A DNA stretch of 64,000 nucleotides from Fallopia convolvulus (GCA_964016875.1 OZ024727.1:11652091-11716090), one strand, 5' to 3'. Numbered from the stretch's first letter, positions 1 through 11,779 are shown. Numbers and translations are program-made. The notes: generated from the letters alone by a model not told the origin.

Positions 1-738
1 TCCCGATCTTCCATCCAGTGACACCGAAGGGGGTTAATAGAGCTTGCGGAAAAAAAATTTAAGTTGCGGTCAACTAGTGTAATCTGATACCAAATAAAGC
101 CTTAGAGTCGTGAAATTAACAGGGTATATGGATTTCATGGCGCAATTAGAAAGCTTTTCAAACATGATGAGATTGCTGAGGTTTTAGCCAAAGGACATTT
201 TGAAATAAAATTTGATTTCAATTAAACCAATCATACAACAAACACAAAATACCAATAAGGAAATAATACCTAAAAAAGACAAGCAAGAAGGTGAATTAGG
301 CTTTTAGAACTTTATTCAACAAAAGGTTTTTGCATGCAAATCTTTTCATGGGTAAATCATTATACAAGGTTTATGATCGAACAACTAATGTTTTAAACCT
401 AACCCTTTCGACTATGTTAGAATCTCTTCTACATCAGTAGGCTTAACTAAGTTGATCATTTTTCAAAGAAATTAAGGAAAAGCTATAAAAAGTGCTTAAA
501 ATTCAAGCAAAACTATATTACCCATGTGTGAAATCTTTCTATAAAATTTGATGTGTGTGTGTTTTAACTTTCCTCATATATAATCATGCATTTTGTAAAG
601 AGGATCAATAGCTTATCCTAATCAATTTAAAATGAGTAAAGTACACAGAAAAAACAAAGATTCTTGCTTTTTTCCATGGACTTATTGTTATAGTTCACAA
701 CAATTATGTGAACACATTATCTTACACAATTTGATCTA
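1..738. other. AT-rich intergenic DNA, nothing recognised
   Basis: AT-rich sequence to the left of the Harbinger element. No coding frame of convincing length, tRNA-like fold, terminal repeat or long simple repeat was seen. It is probably decayed intergenic DNA, but no family can be named. Confidence 0.4.
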
Positions 739-1382
739 TAAGAGCATATGCACCGGTGTCAAATTTAGGAGGAGCAAGAGAGCAATCTGTGGGCCCATCA
801 CTTAAATAGAAGAAGCAAGAAAAAATGGAAGGTGCAGCGGTGGAATGGAGGAGAGAAAACCGCACTTTGACTGGCAACACGAGCAGCTGCTCAAACAAAG
901 TTTGCTCTTTGGGTTGCTTTTGTCATTTGGTGGAGCCCACACATGTAATTGATGACAACTCTTTCTTTCCATTGGTGGAGCCCACACAAGTGGGAAAGGA
1001 AAGCTGCTTCTTCCCGTTGCTTTTTCTTTTCACATTTGCACACTTTGCAAATCTACACATATGGCCCACACAAAAAGACCCAATTTGTTCTTGCCCATAC
1101 ACGTGGGTGAACCAGATTTGTCCATTCAAATCTAAATTTTGATCAAACGGTTTAGATTTAAAAGCAACGGGTATGAGTTATAAACGGGCAGAAATCCTTA
1201 AAATAATTTTAAAATAATTCGAAAAATTATAAAAAAATCCTAATAAATTGCAAACAATACCCTAGAAAATTTTTATAAATACCACATCAAATTCATTCAC
1301 TTCTCACACCAATTTGTACACAACAAATTCATCACCTCCTTCCATCTCCTCTCTCATTCCTTTGTATTTTTTTTCTTGAAAA

Positions 1383-2412
1383 ATGTCTAATTGGCTTCCT
1401 TCCGAAGATATGCAATTGTGCATTTCTTATTGTCGCATTAGTGTTTGTCCTATCACCGGAAACATGCAAAAGTCCGATAAATTATGGGAAAAAATATATG
1501 CCGATTTTTGCGAAAATTGGGAGATGGCGCCTAATGAATCAAGGGCGGAGCTTAGGAGCCAAACCGCGGCTTCATCTCGTTTTACCAAGTTGAAGCCGAC
1601 TTTCAAAGCTTGGGGTGCCGCTCTTGCTTATGCACGAAGGAGTTCACAATCCGGCTCAAATTTGCAAGATGAAGTAAGTATTTATAATTTTGTCATCTCC
1701 TTCAATTTTATTTGATTTATTACATAAATTTTGTAATATGTATTTATTAGATTTATATTATTGTGACATATAAGTCTTTTATTTTTATTAGCGACGAAAA
1801 GCTCAATCATGGTATGTGGCAAAAATGAAGAAAGAGTTTACGAGGTTTGAATGTTGGGAAGTGTTGAAGAACCATCCTACTTTTAGAGAAGTTTCAACTA
1901 GTACTCCTCCTTTTTCATATGCCGAAACCGCCTCTACTCCGCTCGTTAGCCCAATGCCTCCTACATTCGATGTGGATGCGGATGAAGTGATTCGAACACC
2001 ACAAAGCAACCTTGAAGGTTCCTCAAGTCCGGTTAGACCAATAGGAGTGAAGGCGGCCAAGGAAGCTAAAAGAAAGGGAAAGAAGGCTATGAGTTCTTCA
2101 AATGAGGCAAGAGATGAGGCTTTGAAAAGCATTGTGGAAAATCAAAAATCTTGGATCGCCAAGCAACAAACAAGTGATGCGATGGAGATTGCTTTATACG
2201 AAAAACAACTAAGCCTTAAAGAGAAAGACTACAAATTAAGGGCTTTAGCGGAAGAATCAAGGATTATGGCAATGGATACGGAGGCTATGACCCCAACATC
2301 AAAGAAATATTTTTCGAAGAGGAAAGCGGCCATCCTTAAGCAAATGGATGACGAGGAAGGAGATGATAGCGAGCAATATTTTTCGAATTGTTATCGCCCA
2401 CTTTTCCCTTAG
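1383..2412 (+). CDS. Harbinger Myb/SANT-like accessory protein (two exons)
   Basis: This is the second protein of PIF/Harbinger elements; in studied relatives such as Ping/mPing it binds the subterminal DNA and helps bring the transposase to the ends in the nucleus. Exon 1 is 1383-1673, ending at a GTAAGT donor. Exon 2 is 1792-2412, after a TTATTAG acceptor. The phase is 0, giving about 303 residues. The N-terminal half is trihelix/Myb-like, with the spaced tryptophans of LWEKIYADF and FKAWGAAL. After the splice comes an SWYVAKMKKEF...CWEVLKNHP stretch, as in NAM-associated C-terminal domains. A Ser/Pro-rich linker, a basic KEAKRKGKKAM patch and a probable coiled coil follow. The protein ends acidic. 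The intron was placed from the consensus sites and the restored family motif, so splicing itself is inferred. Confidence 0.82.
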
Positions 2413-2573
2413 TTATGTACTTTTAATATGTAATTTCATTTCTAGTTATGTATTTTCAAGTAATAAAAAGATACCTTTTTTATTCCATTGAATCAAATAA
2501 CACAATGCAAACATACTTGGATATAAGTATAAAAAAAAGAAAAAAGCATAGAGATAAAATTAAAACAACATAG

Positions 2574-3915
2574 TTATAGTCGTTCACCGGTCTCAATAAA
2601 CCAGTTATGCTTAACCAAGTCTTTTTGAAGTTCTCCATGGATATAAGAAGATTGAAGATCTATAACATGGTCCTGAAACCGTTGTTTGTAATACGGTCCA
2701 TCTCTTCCAACTGGCTCAAATGGAATTCGATTACCTTGTTCATCCACTGGCCCATCATAAGTTGTGACAGCACTCAATGGGTTCTGTAGATCTTCTTCTA
2801 CATTCTCCTTAAACTCTTCCTCCACAAATTCTTCCTCAACAATCATGTTGTGCATTATGATGCAAGCCAACATAATTTTCTTTAATGTCGATTGGTGGTG
2901 ACACCTTGCTGCATGACGAATAATTCCCCAACGAGATTGCAAGATACCAAAGCACCTTTCTACATCTTTGCGGTATGCCTCTTGTTTCTTTGCAAACAAC
3001 TTCTTTGGTAGCTCTTGGGGATTGGAAATGGTTTTGAGAAACGAGGAGTACCTCGGATATATTCCGTCAGCTAGATAATAAGTGTTGTGATACGTCATAC
3101 CATTGACTTTATACCTCACATTTGGGCTCATTCCGGCAAGGAGCGAATCAAAGATATCAGATTGGTGAAGCACATTGATATCATTTTGTGCACCAGGTAC
3201 TCCAAAGAAGCTGTGCCATATCCACGTGTCATAAGAAGCCACCGCCTCTAAAATAATAGTGGGACGTTTCTTTCGCCCGGAGAATGCCCCTTGCCAAGCT
3301 GTGGGGCAGTTTTTCCATTCCCAGTGCATGCAATCGATGCTTCCGATCATACCAGGAAATCCGCGATGCTTGCCCATCCTTAGAAGTCGAGTCATGTCTC
3401 CTGCATTTGGAGCACGAAGGTAAATGTCACCGTAAAGTTCGTACACTTGGATACACCACTTCTTCATGCATTCCAGTGTTGTAGATTCACCCATCCGTGT
3501 GATTTTCAGCACACTGATCTGCGGTTGAGCCGTACGCCAACATTCGAAGAGCGGCGGACATCTTTTGTTGTGGGAGAAGCCCGACTAGTCCGGTGGCATT
3601 TGACTTTTGACACCAAAAGTTGTCATGGTTGCAGAGATCTGTTAGTATACGGTTGAATAGAATCTTGCTCATTCGATACCTCCGGCGAAAGGCTTGCTCA
3701 TCGAAGATAGGGCGTTCGATGAAGTAATCTTCCATCAGATTATGTCCCCTTGACTCCCTCAGCCTTTCTACATTTTGACGGCGCCGAGGTGGCTCATCAT
3801 CGACGATTGCATCCACCGTGATCGCATCAGTGATGAATGAATTAGCAATCTCCGAATTTCGCCGGCGTTCTTGTCGCCTCCTCCTGAAAAAATTATCGAA
3901 ACTAAAAGGATTCAT
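2574..3915 (-). pseudogene. Harbinger DDE transposase, one frameshift
   Basis: Transposase of the PIF/Harbinger (HARBI1-like, DDE_Tnp_4) family, which would cut and rejoin the ends of this element. The chosen start is the ATG at 3915, where MNPFSFDNFFRRRRQ begins a basic N-terminus. A helical region (DEQAFRRRYRMSKILFNRI) and the conserved AALRMLAYG follow. The second part carries MGEST, the first acidic site in MIGSIDCMHWEW, a second in GAQNDINVL, a third in YYLADGIYP and the downstream acidic KDVERCFGILQSRW block. The two halves lie in different frames, joined at 3503-3506 (TTTT on the plus strand), where one extra base in a run of four explains the break. Apart from that site both frames are fully open (about 446 residues). 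A sequencing or assembly error in the run cannot be excluded. Confidence 0.88.
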
Positions 3916-4398
3916 TTTATCTAATTTTGGGAATGTTTTATGGTAGAATGTCGAGTAATTTGTAGATGGTGTAAGTGAGTATACAATGAGTTGTATATAT
4001 ACAGTCAATTCTAGCTTATCTGATATTTGAAGATGGTGACACGTGTCATCTATTAATTGGTCGAAAATCTCACCGAGAATCTTATCTGATTATTTCGATG
4101 ATAACGACACTGTAGATGGCATGTGTCGTCCATTTATTGGTCGGAAATCTCACCGAGAATCTTATTCAATTATTTAGAAGATTACAACACGTGTCATAAA
4201 CATATCGGTTGAAAATCCACCCAAAAAATAATTATTTAAAAAAAAATAAGTCATGAACAGTAATAGAAGGTGCTATTTATTTGAACGGTTGCACAAAAAA
4301 CCCAAACTGCACCTTCTATGTCCTGCACCTCCTCAAATAGTACCTGCTCCTCCCCAAACAGGAGGAGCAATCCACAAACACCGCTGCATATGCTCTAA

Positions 4399-4553
4399 GA
4401 GAATCCCCAAGAGATGCTCTAAAAGTTTCTTCAAAATAGAGAACTAATTACCATATTCTCTAAAAAAATTGAGCTTAACTCCAACAAATTCTCTATTTTA
4501 GAGAACAATGCATTGAATGCTTTTATTCTTCGCATATAAAATAATCTACAATT
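4399..4553. repeat. Tourist-like MITE remnant
   Basis: An AT-rich stretch next to the Harbinger right end with short words also seen at 6139-6514, such as GATGCTCT, ATTCTCTA and AACTCCAACAAATTCTCT. It looks like part of a small Harbinger-type MITE family, but its own ends and duplication could not be defined. Confidence 0.35.
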
Positions 4554-5940
4554 TGATAGAGCATATAGATATAGGTTTTAGAGCATGTTTTTATTCCCGT
4601 TTTATGCATAATTAGTTAGAATTTCGTTTTAAGTTGTAGGTTAAGTTTTATTTTGCTTTAGTTCGGAATCTACGCGTTTGTATGCCTTATTACATGTTGA
4701 AAGGTGAAGAATGGTTGGTGTGAGGCTAAGGACTGAACCGAAGAACGCGTGGAGAGAATTGAAGAGAAGAACCGAAGGAAGAAAACATAAATCAAGAAGA
4801 GGACCAAACCGCGCTCCGAGGATTTTGCCAGTGCTAGAGGAGTAGACTTTCTGCAGGTAAAGCGCGGGGAGAACCGGTCATAGCGCGACCGCGCTTTGGG
4901 AGACCTTGATCGCGCTCCGGCGCGCTTGTAGAATGCTGACTCGGGCCTCCGTGTTATCTTTAGGGCCGACTTTATCAGTATTTTTGGATGTTTTTGATAT
5001 CATATAAATGCTTTTCTTATGGTTTCTTTGGATCATTATGCTATCTATTACTCTTGCTTTTTAAGTTATTTTGAATTGGAGATTTGTGGGAGACAAAATC
5101 CTAGTTTGCACAATTGAAGAGAAATCTAACTCTTGTAAGTTTAATTCTTCTTTAATTACTTATCTAGTTAAATTTCCCTTGTCCAACTAGTTAGTTGTAG
5201 TTGTATGCATGGTTGTTTGTGAGATTTGAATTATTTCCATTTGCCTTGAGTAGATTGAATCTCTCCATGCTTAATTGATTAAATTCACTTAGGATTATAA
5301 TAGCTTGATCACATATTCTATTTCTAGGTCGAATTACAGCTAGAATAATTAAATAGACGATGGAATTTGATATTCATGGATGAATCCTTTGATTAAACTT
5401 ATAGACGGTGGAATAAAATTAATCAAAGGCGGAGAATTTAATCACAAAACTTCATGAATAGATGGTGAAATTCATGAATTATGTTTCTATTGAATGCTTT
5501 GAACTTAATTACATGATCAATTTGACATAGAAGGTTTTCTAGGTTAATTGATTAAAAGGTTGTTAAAGACGGTGTATATTAATAACCACCTTAAGCTTGA
5601 ATTTCATAAATTCACAATATATTAGTCAAGGGAAATTGAAATAAGAATAATCAAGGATCAAAACTCATGTATGCAATGGATACGAAACTAGTTGGATGCT
5701 TTTCTCTATATTTGAATTTCTAAATGTTTTATTTGCATTGTTTTATTTAATTAGATTGATAGTCTGAAATCATAAAAATCCCCCTTTAACTTAGTAATAT
5801 TATTTAAATACAAATAATCTGAGTCCATGTGGGTTCGACCATTGCTTCCACTTTACTCATGTTAGGAAGTTAGGACATTTCTTTGACGGTGCTTTTATAG
5901 CGACATAAAAGTGTTCGTCGAATTTGTTTGTCCTCAAGCA
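4554..5940 (+). mobile_element. Probable solo LTR, Ty3-gypsy type
   Basis: A 1387-bp stretch beginning TGATAGAGCATATAG and ending CTCAAGCA, flanked by CAATT on the left and CAATA on the right (a 5-bp duplication with one mismatch). Its architecture is like that of the better-defined solo LTR at 19132-20680: a TTTTATGCATAATTAG start, a GC-rich middle, an AT-rich second half with GACGGTG phrases, and a TGTGGGTTCGACC motif about 110 bp before the end, as in many plant gypsy LTRs. No internal domain was found on either side, so a solo LTR from recombination is the simplest reading. The boundaries are less certain than for the other LTRs here. Confidence 0.5.
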
Positions 5941-6138
5941 CAATACATATTTAATAATTAATTAAATATTATCTTACTTATGAAAATAGAAGGACTATAA
6001 AATCTTAATCTAATAAATAATAAATTATTTGTTATTTAACTTGAATGATAATAAAATATTATAGAATATTAACCTAATAAATGATAAATTCTTTGTTATT
6101 TGTCTATATGTAAGAAAATAAAATATTCTAAAATCTTA

Positions 6139-6514
6139 GGGCATGTATAACAAATTTGATTTCTATATTTTTTCAAAATAACAAACTTAAACTTATATTC
6201 TCTAATTTTTTCCAACTCCAACAAATTCTCTTTGAGAAAATCCTACATATATTATAATTATTATTTTATGTATAAAAATATTATATTATAATATCTAATT
6301 TGACCAATAGGAAGAAGCCATAATTTATTGGATACATTTAGTGCATTCCTCGAATATTTTTAGGGAATTCTCTAAATATAGGGAAGAGACATCAACTTTT
6401 GGAGACTTTCTCTAAAATAGAGATTAAGATGGGAAAATTGTTGGACCTTAAAACATGCTCAAAATCGCCAAATGCACAACATCCAAGAATTTGGAGCATT
6501 TGTTGAGGATGCTC
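6139..6514. repeat. Tourist-like MITE candidate
   Basis: A non-coding stretch of about 376 bp. The left end GGGCATGTATAACAAATTTG resembles the complement of the right end, GAGCATCCTCAACAAATGCT. It is flanked by TTA on the left and TAA on the right, near-matches to the TWA target of Harbinger elements but not identical. Size, AT content and ends fit a Tourist-like MITE. Confidence 0.45.
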
Positions 6515-7190
6515 TAACATTATCTCGTGGGTCTTAAACCCACCAAAAAATGGGCCTATGCACATCAGAGCTAAAACCATAGGTCTTAAAACAAAAAACC
6601 TACCTAATCTTAATACTTTAAAAAATGTGTGGCTTTATTGCAACAATTGTTGGGACCCAACTTTTCTTGTTCACTACATTGTTCATGCTTAAAGCTAAAT
6701 AGTTAGGTTCTCTTATTATATGGCGGGACTACCATATATAAATAGATTGATTTGGTAATTCTTTACATTGCTATAACTAATTACAATTCAAAGTGTATAC
6801 AAAATAGCAAAAAGAAATCAAAGTGTAAGAATAGCTATGCTCTACTATGGTATGGTGTGGCTAGTAATAAAAGACCATAGACCCAAATAATGTCGGGGCC
6901 ACCCAAACCCAAATACATGGAATATTCACCATAACAGAGGGAACAGAAAAATTGTGTGCTCCATCATGTTTTTTGTTATTGAATCATGTAACATAACAAT
7001 CCCCAAAACATCATAATCCATATCACAACAAAGATCAATAAAGAATACGTATATGTGATTAGAAATGGACGGCCATGATGGGGGTCGAGGACACCCAAAC
7101 TCACAATTCTTCTAAAAAAGAATGACCAATGTAAATCATCAGGAAAAGAATGTTTTCAAACTCTCTCCAAGAAAATGATTGCCTTACATT
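6515..7190. other. Intergenic DNA, nothing recognised
   Basis: No coding frame, terminal repeat or RNA gene could be supported. The sequence is AT-rich and mostly unique within the window. Confidence 0.4.
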
Positions 7191-7193
7191 TTA

Positions 7194-7415
7194 TAGAGGA
7201 AACGAGATTCGTTCATTCTAGGTATGTGAATGGTGGGAGTTTTTTTTTTCTTTGCCTGAATTGTAGTGAAATCCTTCTTCTCCTCCGCAATGGAAATGAG
7301 TTTTTAGAAGAAACAAGATTCGTCCATTCCAAGTGTGTGAATGGTGGCAGTCTTCGTCTTTCTTGTCTGAATTGTAGTGAAATCCTTCTACTACTCCATG
7401 GAAATGAAACTCGAG
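7194..7415. repeat. Two-copy tandem repeat, 111-bp unit
   Basis: Two adjacent diverged copies, 7194-7304 and 7305-7415, aligned on shared words such as GATTCGT, GTGAATGGTGG and CTGAATTGTAGTGAAATCC. The unit is 111 bp, a multiple of three, so it keeps the reading frame on both strands. Confidence 0.85.
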
Positions 7416-7634
7416 CAATATTTGATGATGAAACTTCAATTCAACCAACACCTTTGCAGAGAAGTGAAAAGAGAACTGGGTCCCTCGATTCGCCACCGAT
7501 TTCTTAGTCATAACAGCAAGAATATATTGATTCATCGTTGGAAAAATTAAGCAAGATTGATTTGACGTTGGAGTCTCGGTTGTAGGAATAGATTGATCCA
7601 TGAAAGAAAGGGAGATGGAGGATCGATTTGCCAT
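7218..7634 (-). CDS. Unrecognised 138-codon ORF with internal repeat
   Basis: An open frame from the ATG at 7634 (MANRSSISLSF). The leader before it is CT-rich (CTCTCTCTTATCACC), as in many plant 5' UTRs. The second half is the 111-bp tandem repeat read in this frame, so the protein carries two copies of an EGFHYNS...HHSHT unit rich in His, Phe and Ser. No family was recognised. The plus strand of the same repeat is also open, which weakens the coding case. It may be a truncated gene, a lineage-specific ORF or chance. No intron or second exon was identified. Confidence 0.25.
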   Translation of the reverse strand: MANRSSISLSFMDQSIPTTETPTSNQSCLIFPTMNQYILAVMTKKSVANRGTQFSFHFSAKVLVELKFHHQILLEFHFHGVVEGFHYNSDKKDEDCHHSHTWNGRILFLLKTHFHCGGEEGFHYNSGKEKKNSHHSHT

Positions 7635-8204
7635 GGTGATAAGAGAGAGAAAAGGGGCCAAATTTTTTAGGGATTTTGGAAGCAATTTAGGACAAAAGGA
7701 AGAAGTGGAGAGGACATAAGGAAAGCTGGAAAATATATACTGACATGAATGCATTCAAGAAGATTATAGTTGAGAATATACCAATGTCAATATTTTCTGT
7801 TTTGGATATGCAATTGTAGAATTGTTGTGTCGGATTGGTGGCATGAGAATAGGGAGTTTTAGAAGGGTATGCAAAATTACAAATATATGGCTTGTCAATT
7901 CTACTAGTTAGTTTTTTGTAATTGCCATTTCGAAAGCTTAAATCTCTAATATGAGTTTTTCTTGTCTACTTTAAAGTTTGGACTCCTAGTAATTCATCAA
8001 ATTGCTTCCCTCGTTGACTGGCTAGTGTTGTTACTGTATCAATTTTTTTTCAGGTTGGTGGATTGTTTAGTAGGTCATTTAGAATTGTGCAATGGGGTAG
8101 ATGTATTTCATGGTGGAATTTGAAAGCTTAACAATTTATGTGGTTCACTAACTCTGTGCTAGTGTGCTTTCTGTATGAATTTGTTTGCAGTTTATGTGGC
8201 TCTA

Positions 8205-8570
8205 ATACGATTTTTTTGTAACAAATGTGAGAAAGATAACATAAAAAACAGATAAAATCAGACACACAGATTTAGGTGGTTCAATAACATATTGGTATTT
8301 ACATCCACATGAAGAAAGACATATCAAATTTAATTAGTGAGTCTAGAGTTAAGTGTTATAAAGTGAGGGATTCTCTCAACAAGAATAACTCTCTCTACAA
8401 TTCTCTCTTGTGTTTTCTCTCTTAGGTGGCTCTCTCAAGATATCTCTACAAGAAGAGATCAAGGTTATATAAGAGTATATATAGAGTACTTAAAAACCCT
8501 AACAAGCTAAGCCCATAAATAAGGCCCAACAAACAACTACAACCTAAAAAATAACTCAAGGTATATGTAA
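8205..8570. other. LTR-like fragment, uncertain
   Basis: The stretch contains phrases often seen inside plant LTRs and their leaders: a TTTAGGTGGTTCAATA motif, runs of TCTCTC, a TATATAGAGTAC block and AAGCCCATAAATAAGGCCC near its end. No matching partner, target duplication or coding domain was found. It may be a truncated LTR. Confidence 0.25.
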
Positions 8571-8582
8571 CACTAGAAAATG

Positions 8583-8915
8583 TATAAAAACCACCCTTTA
8601 TTTGCACTTGTTTTCACAAAGCTACCCTTATAAAGATGTTTACACAAGGCCACTCTTTATTATCACTTGCTTTCACAGAATCGCCCCTTATATATTATTT
8701 TGTATAAAACCACTCATCGTTTTACATGTTTGTAAACAACCACCGGAAATCTTATTTCACAAAACAATGCATTTAAATTTAGTAAAGACTAAAATCCATA
8801 TCACCTTTTTTGTCTACTTTCACCCGAATTAAAAATTTCACAAAACAATGCATTTAAATTTTGTAAAGACTAAAATCCAATTCACCTTTTTTGTCTACTT
8901 TCACCCGAATTAGAA
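8583..8915. repeat. Short tandem repeats (60-bp and 81-bp units)
   Basis: Two tandem structures lie side by side. From about 8590 to 8715 a degenerate unit of some 60 bp (CCACYCTTTATT..CACTTG.TTTCACA) occurs twice. From 8754 to 8915 an 81-bp unit occurs twice (8754-8834 and 8835-8915) with only a few differences; it begins ATTTCACAAAACAATGCATT. No coding potential was seen. The second pair is young enough to be polymorphic. Confidence 0.85.
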
Positions 8916-9277
8916 AATTAATTATGAATTGGTTGAAACAATATTTTGAAAAAGGAAGTCATATAACAAATAAATTAAAGTAGACATATCTTAACATAAT
9001 CATAATATAATTATACTATTCATTAACATAATAAACAAAACTTACTTGAACATTTAACTTAAGTTTGAATCAAATATTCAAAAAAATTCAACTAAAAGAA
9101 ACACAATCACCAAAACTTTTTAAAATTTCTCCTAGCTGCCATTTTAATAAATAATTTGGTCTAAACTAGAATAATTTCACTTTTAGACCAAGCTAGACCT
9201 ATATAAGTGAAATTGTGTGAATAAACAATTAAGTTAAACTTCCTCACATGGTCTCTTTTTGTTCAATCCAAACTTGA

Positions 9278-10386
9278 TGTAACACCCCCATTTTTCCTTG
9301 GAGATATTACCGTCAGTCCTTGCAATTTACTTTCTGAAGCCACCATAGACTTTCAATGTATACAAAACATAAATAACAAAGATATTTTAAAGAACTTTTA
9401 TTTATATTGATTGAAATTCACATTGTATTATAACCCTTGTTCATAAGAATATAAAATTTAAGGTGGAAGACAAAACGAAAGCGGAAGACTAACGTAAAGT
9501 AGATCTTACAAACCAAGGATCTTAACGTTTTAAACATAAAACGAATGATAAAAATCAGACCTTCTTTAAGTCTTTTAGTTCTTCAACACTGATCCTTTGA
9601 ATTCTGATGTGTCGTATATGGACCAATGACACCAACTGACCATGCAATGGAAAAGAAACTGTCAACTAGTCCAATGAAAGACTATGCAAGTGGAATTTTA
9701 TGTGGGGTTCTAGTGATTATAGTCTAATTTTTCATTGTACTTTGAATGAAAACTGGTCAATGATATATAATTAGGTACTCTCACAAAAAGGGAAGAGATA
9801 TGCTCGAAAGAGAATACGACACCACATCACCGTGGTTTCTTAAAGAATTGAATGAGTTATTGGGAACAATATTAATCAGAAGAAGTTTTTGAAAAACCTC
9901 AGTTGACTAAATCAAGTCTGCATCCAACATCACCGAATATGTGTTGTTAGAATTCAGATTGGAAAGAAGACTTTTCATAGCTCAAAGCAAGAGAAGTTTT
10001 CCAAGTTGTAGTCACCACCTTGATTTACTAATTATGTGGATTGGACCCTTATCTTATTTTAATGACAAAATGAGACACCTGAAGTTGGTAGCTTTTAGTC
10101 GACATTGTATATTTGTCGAAGATCATGGGCTCATTCGTCCCAAAGAATAATCGCGGGCTCATATGTTGCTAATAAAAAGGCACTTATCTTAGGTGTAACA
10201 CTGAAATGCGATAGAGTGGGTCAGGTCATGACCACGTGTACTATTCGGGGATATTTTGTTACTTTAATATGTCTCGAAATTCATGTCAGGATTGCTTAGC
10301 TATAAGTAATCTTGGGTTAAAATCTTTGTACCAAGATTTTTTACAAATTGGTATCAAATCCTAGAGGTTGACAATAATGGCGCAAG
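9278..10386 (+). other. Decayed LTR with primer-binding-site-like end
   Basis: Begins TGTAACACCCCCATTTTTCC, a common start of plant gypsy LTRs. Near 10349 it carries TGGTATCAAATCCT, which resembles the initiator-Met-tRNA primer-binding site TGGTATCAGAGC and is followed by a non-coding leader. A second TGTAACAC start occurs at about 10195. This is most simply the remains of one or two chromovirus-type LTRs with the adjoining leader. No gag or pol is recognisable. Confidence 0.4.
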
Positions 10387-10930
10387 TGTAACACCCCTAT
10401 TTTAACCTAAGGGATATTACCATCAGTGATCCCGGATTAACCCACCTAGAATCACCCAACGCTTTAAAACACAAATTAAAGGGAAATATATTAAAATCAG
10501 AAGTTTTATTCATTAAAAGGAACCATAGTTTTTTACAACAGTATTGGCTTACATAGGGTAGCAACGGAAGGTAAAACGTACATTATAAAAGGGTTTATTA
10601 ATCATACAAGAAATACTTCAAGGATAACTCATATGTTGATGAGCTCCTTAGTTTATAAATGGGAGAGCTAGTGCACAACTATTCGAATGCTTTGCTCTGG
10701 GGGAGGGTTTCTTCCTTCCTTCAACCATTTCTTGCCTCTATCTTCAATTCTTGATAATTACTCCTTTAGCCTCGCACCGCCTCTTGGATACTTCACTTAG
10801 AGGATGAATCCTTCCTCAATATGTCCTTCATCTCCTATTCTTTATTAACACTCCTCTACTACCTGATATTTTGCAAAAAGCAAGAAACACCAAGCAAAAT
10901 GCAGTGGGGAAAAAGAAAGGTGGAAAGGTT
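10387..10930 (+). other. Second TGTAACACCCC LTR-like copy
   Basis: Begins TGTAACACCCCTATTTTAAC and continues with a GGGATATTACCATCAGT block that matches the start of the 9278 copy (GAGATATTACCGTCAGT). It is therefore a second, diverged member of the same LTR family, close behind the first. No internal coding domain follows. Confidence 0.4.
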
Positions 10931-11215
10931 TAGTCTAAGGAGACTAGGCATGTGGGGAACGAACGGTCCCCATGGTTGTAATTAACATGTTAACATCGAA
11001 ATCCAAATAATAGTCGGTCAATAGTCCAACGGTTAATACTTTCATAGAAGGGATACGATACACCAAAGTAGGTGGAGTCACACGAGAATGTATTCCGTCA
11101 AAGTGACGAGAATTACCAACTTCCAAGGTTGGTGGAATCTCACAAGAGTATGATTCCATTGCAAAGAAAGAAATATGATCTTTCATTGGAGGTATTTTGA
11201 AAGTGAGACGGTATT

Positions 11216-11690
11216 CTGATACCACTGTTGATTTCTAGGGATGCAAACGCAGCGGAAAAACCAAAAACTTTCATCCCAAACTCCCTAGGATCAGTATGAT
11301 AACATAGAATAAATAATTGGATTTGATGATGACCTCAAATACGAATCCAAATAGCAAGTTCAAACCTTTTTCATGATCACCAAAGAGCCCCAAGTGTTGC
11401 TCCTCTAGCGGTATCCACACACACGAACGAGATTCTTTTCTATGCTTGAATTTGCATGCTAGAGCACTAATCGATATATAAATGAGATTTGATTTTAGAG
11501 AATTGAGAGTGGCGAACTCTTCGGCCACATTATAGATTGTCGAACCTCTTAAAATGAATTCCTCAATTTGCCAAATGTGTATATATATATATATTAAGAG
11601 GAAAGAATATAAGATTCTTGAAAAGGTAAAGGACACTACGGAAACGTGGTTCCTTCGAAAATACAAATATTGTTGGGAATTTCATTAATT
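11216..11690 (-). other. LTR remnant with Met-tRNA primer site (minus)
   Basis: Read on the minus strand, the LTR-like sequence ends ...AATCAACA at about 11226 and is followed by TGGTATCAGAATACC (PBS core at 11216-11224), close to the initiator-Met-tRNA primer site of many plant copia elements. The adjoining LTR-like region runs to roughly 11690 and contains a (TA)n stretch at 11579-11594. The downstream internal region (10944-11215) holds a 93-codon open frame with repeated PPT(L/M) phrases but no recognised domain. The outer boundary and partner LTR were not found. Confidence 0.45.
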
Positions 11691-11779
11691 CACATCAAGT
11701 TTGAAAACAAAAGCTTCCATCGACTAATCAAATTCCATCCAACCTTATAAGATGCGGAGTCTGAATTAGTATTTGGATT

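Larger units (their letters stand above)
742..4395. mobile_element. PIF/Harbinger DNA transposon, near-complete
   Basis: A 3654-bp element bounded by imperfect terminal inverted repeats. The left end reads GAGCATATGCACCGGTGT and the complement of the right end reads GAGCATATGCAGCGGTGT. Both ends are flanked by TAA (739-741 and 4396-4398), the 3-bp duplication typical of this superfamily. It carries the two genes expected of an autonomous member: a Myb/SANT-like DNA-binding protein on the plus strand and a DDE transposase on the minus strand, converging tail to tail with about 160 bp between them. The TIRs are well preserved and the Myb-like frame is open. The only obvious defect is one frameshift in the transposase, so the copy looks recent. 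Confidence 0.93.

Noticed and set aside
802..1142. Short ORFs on both strands left of the Myb-like gene
   Set aside because: They lie in the non-coding subterminal region of the Harbinger element and contain internal repeats (GTGGAGCCCACACA) but no domain.
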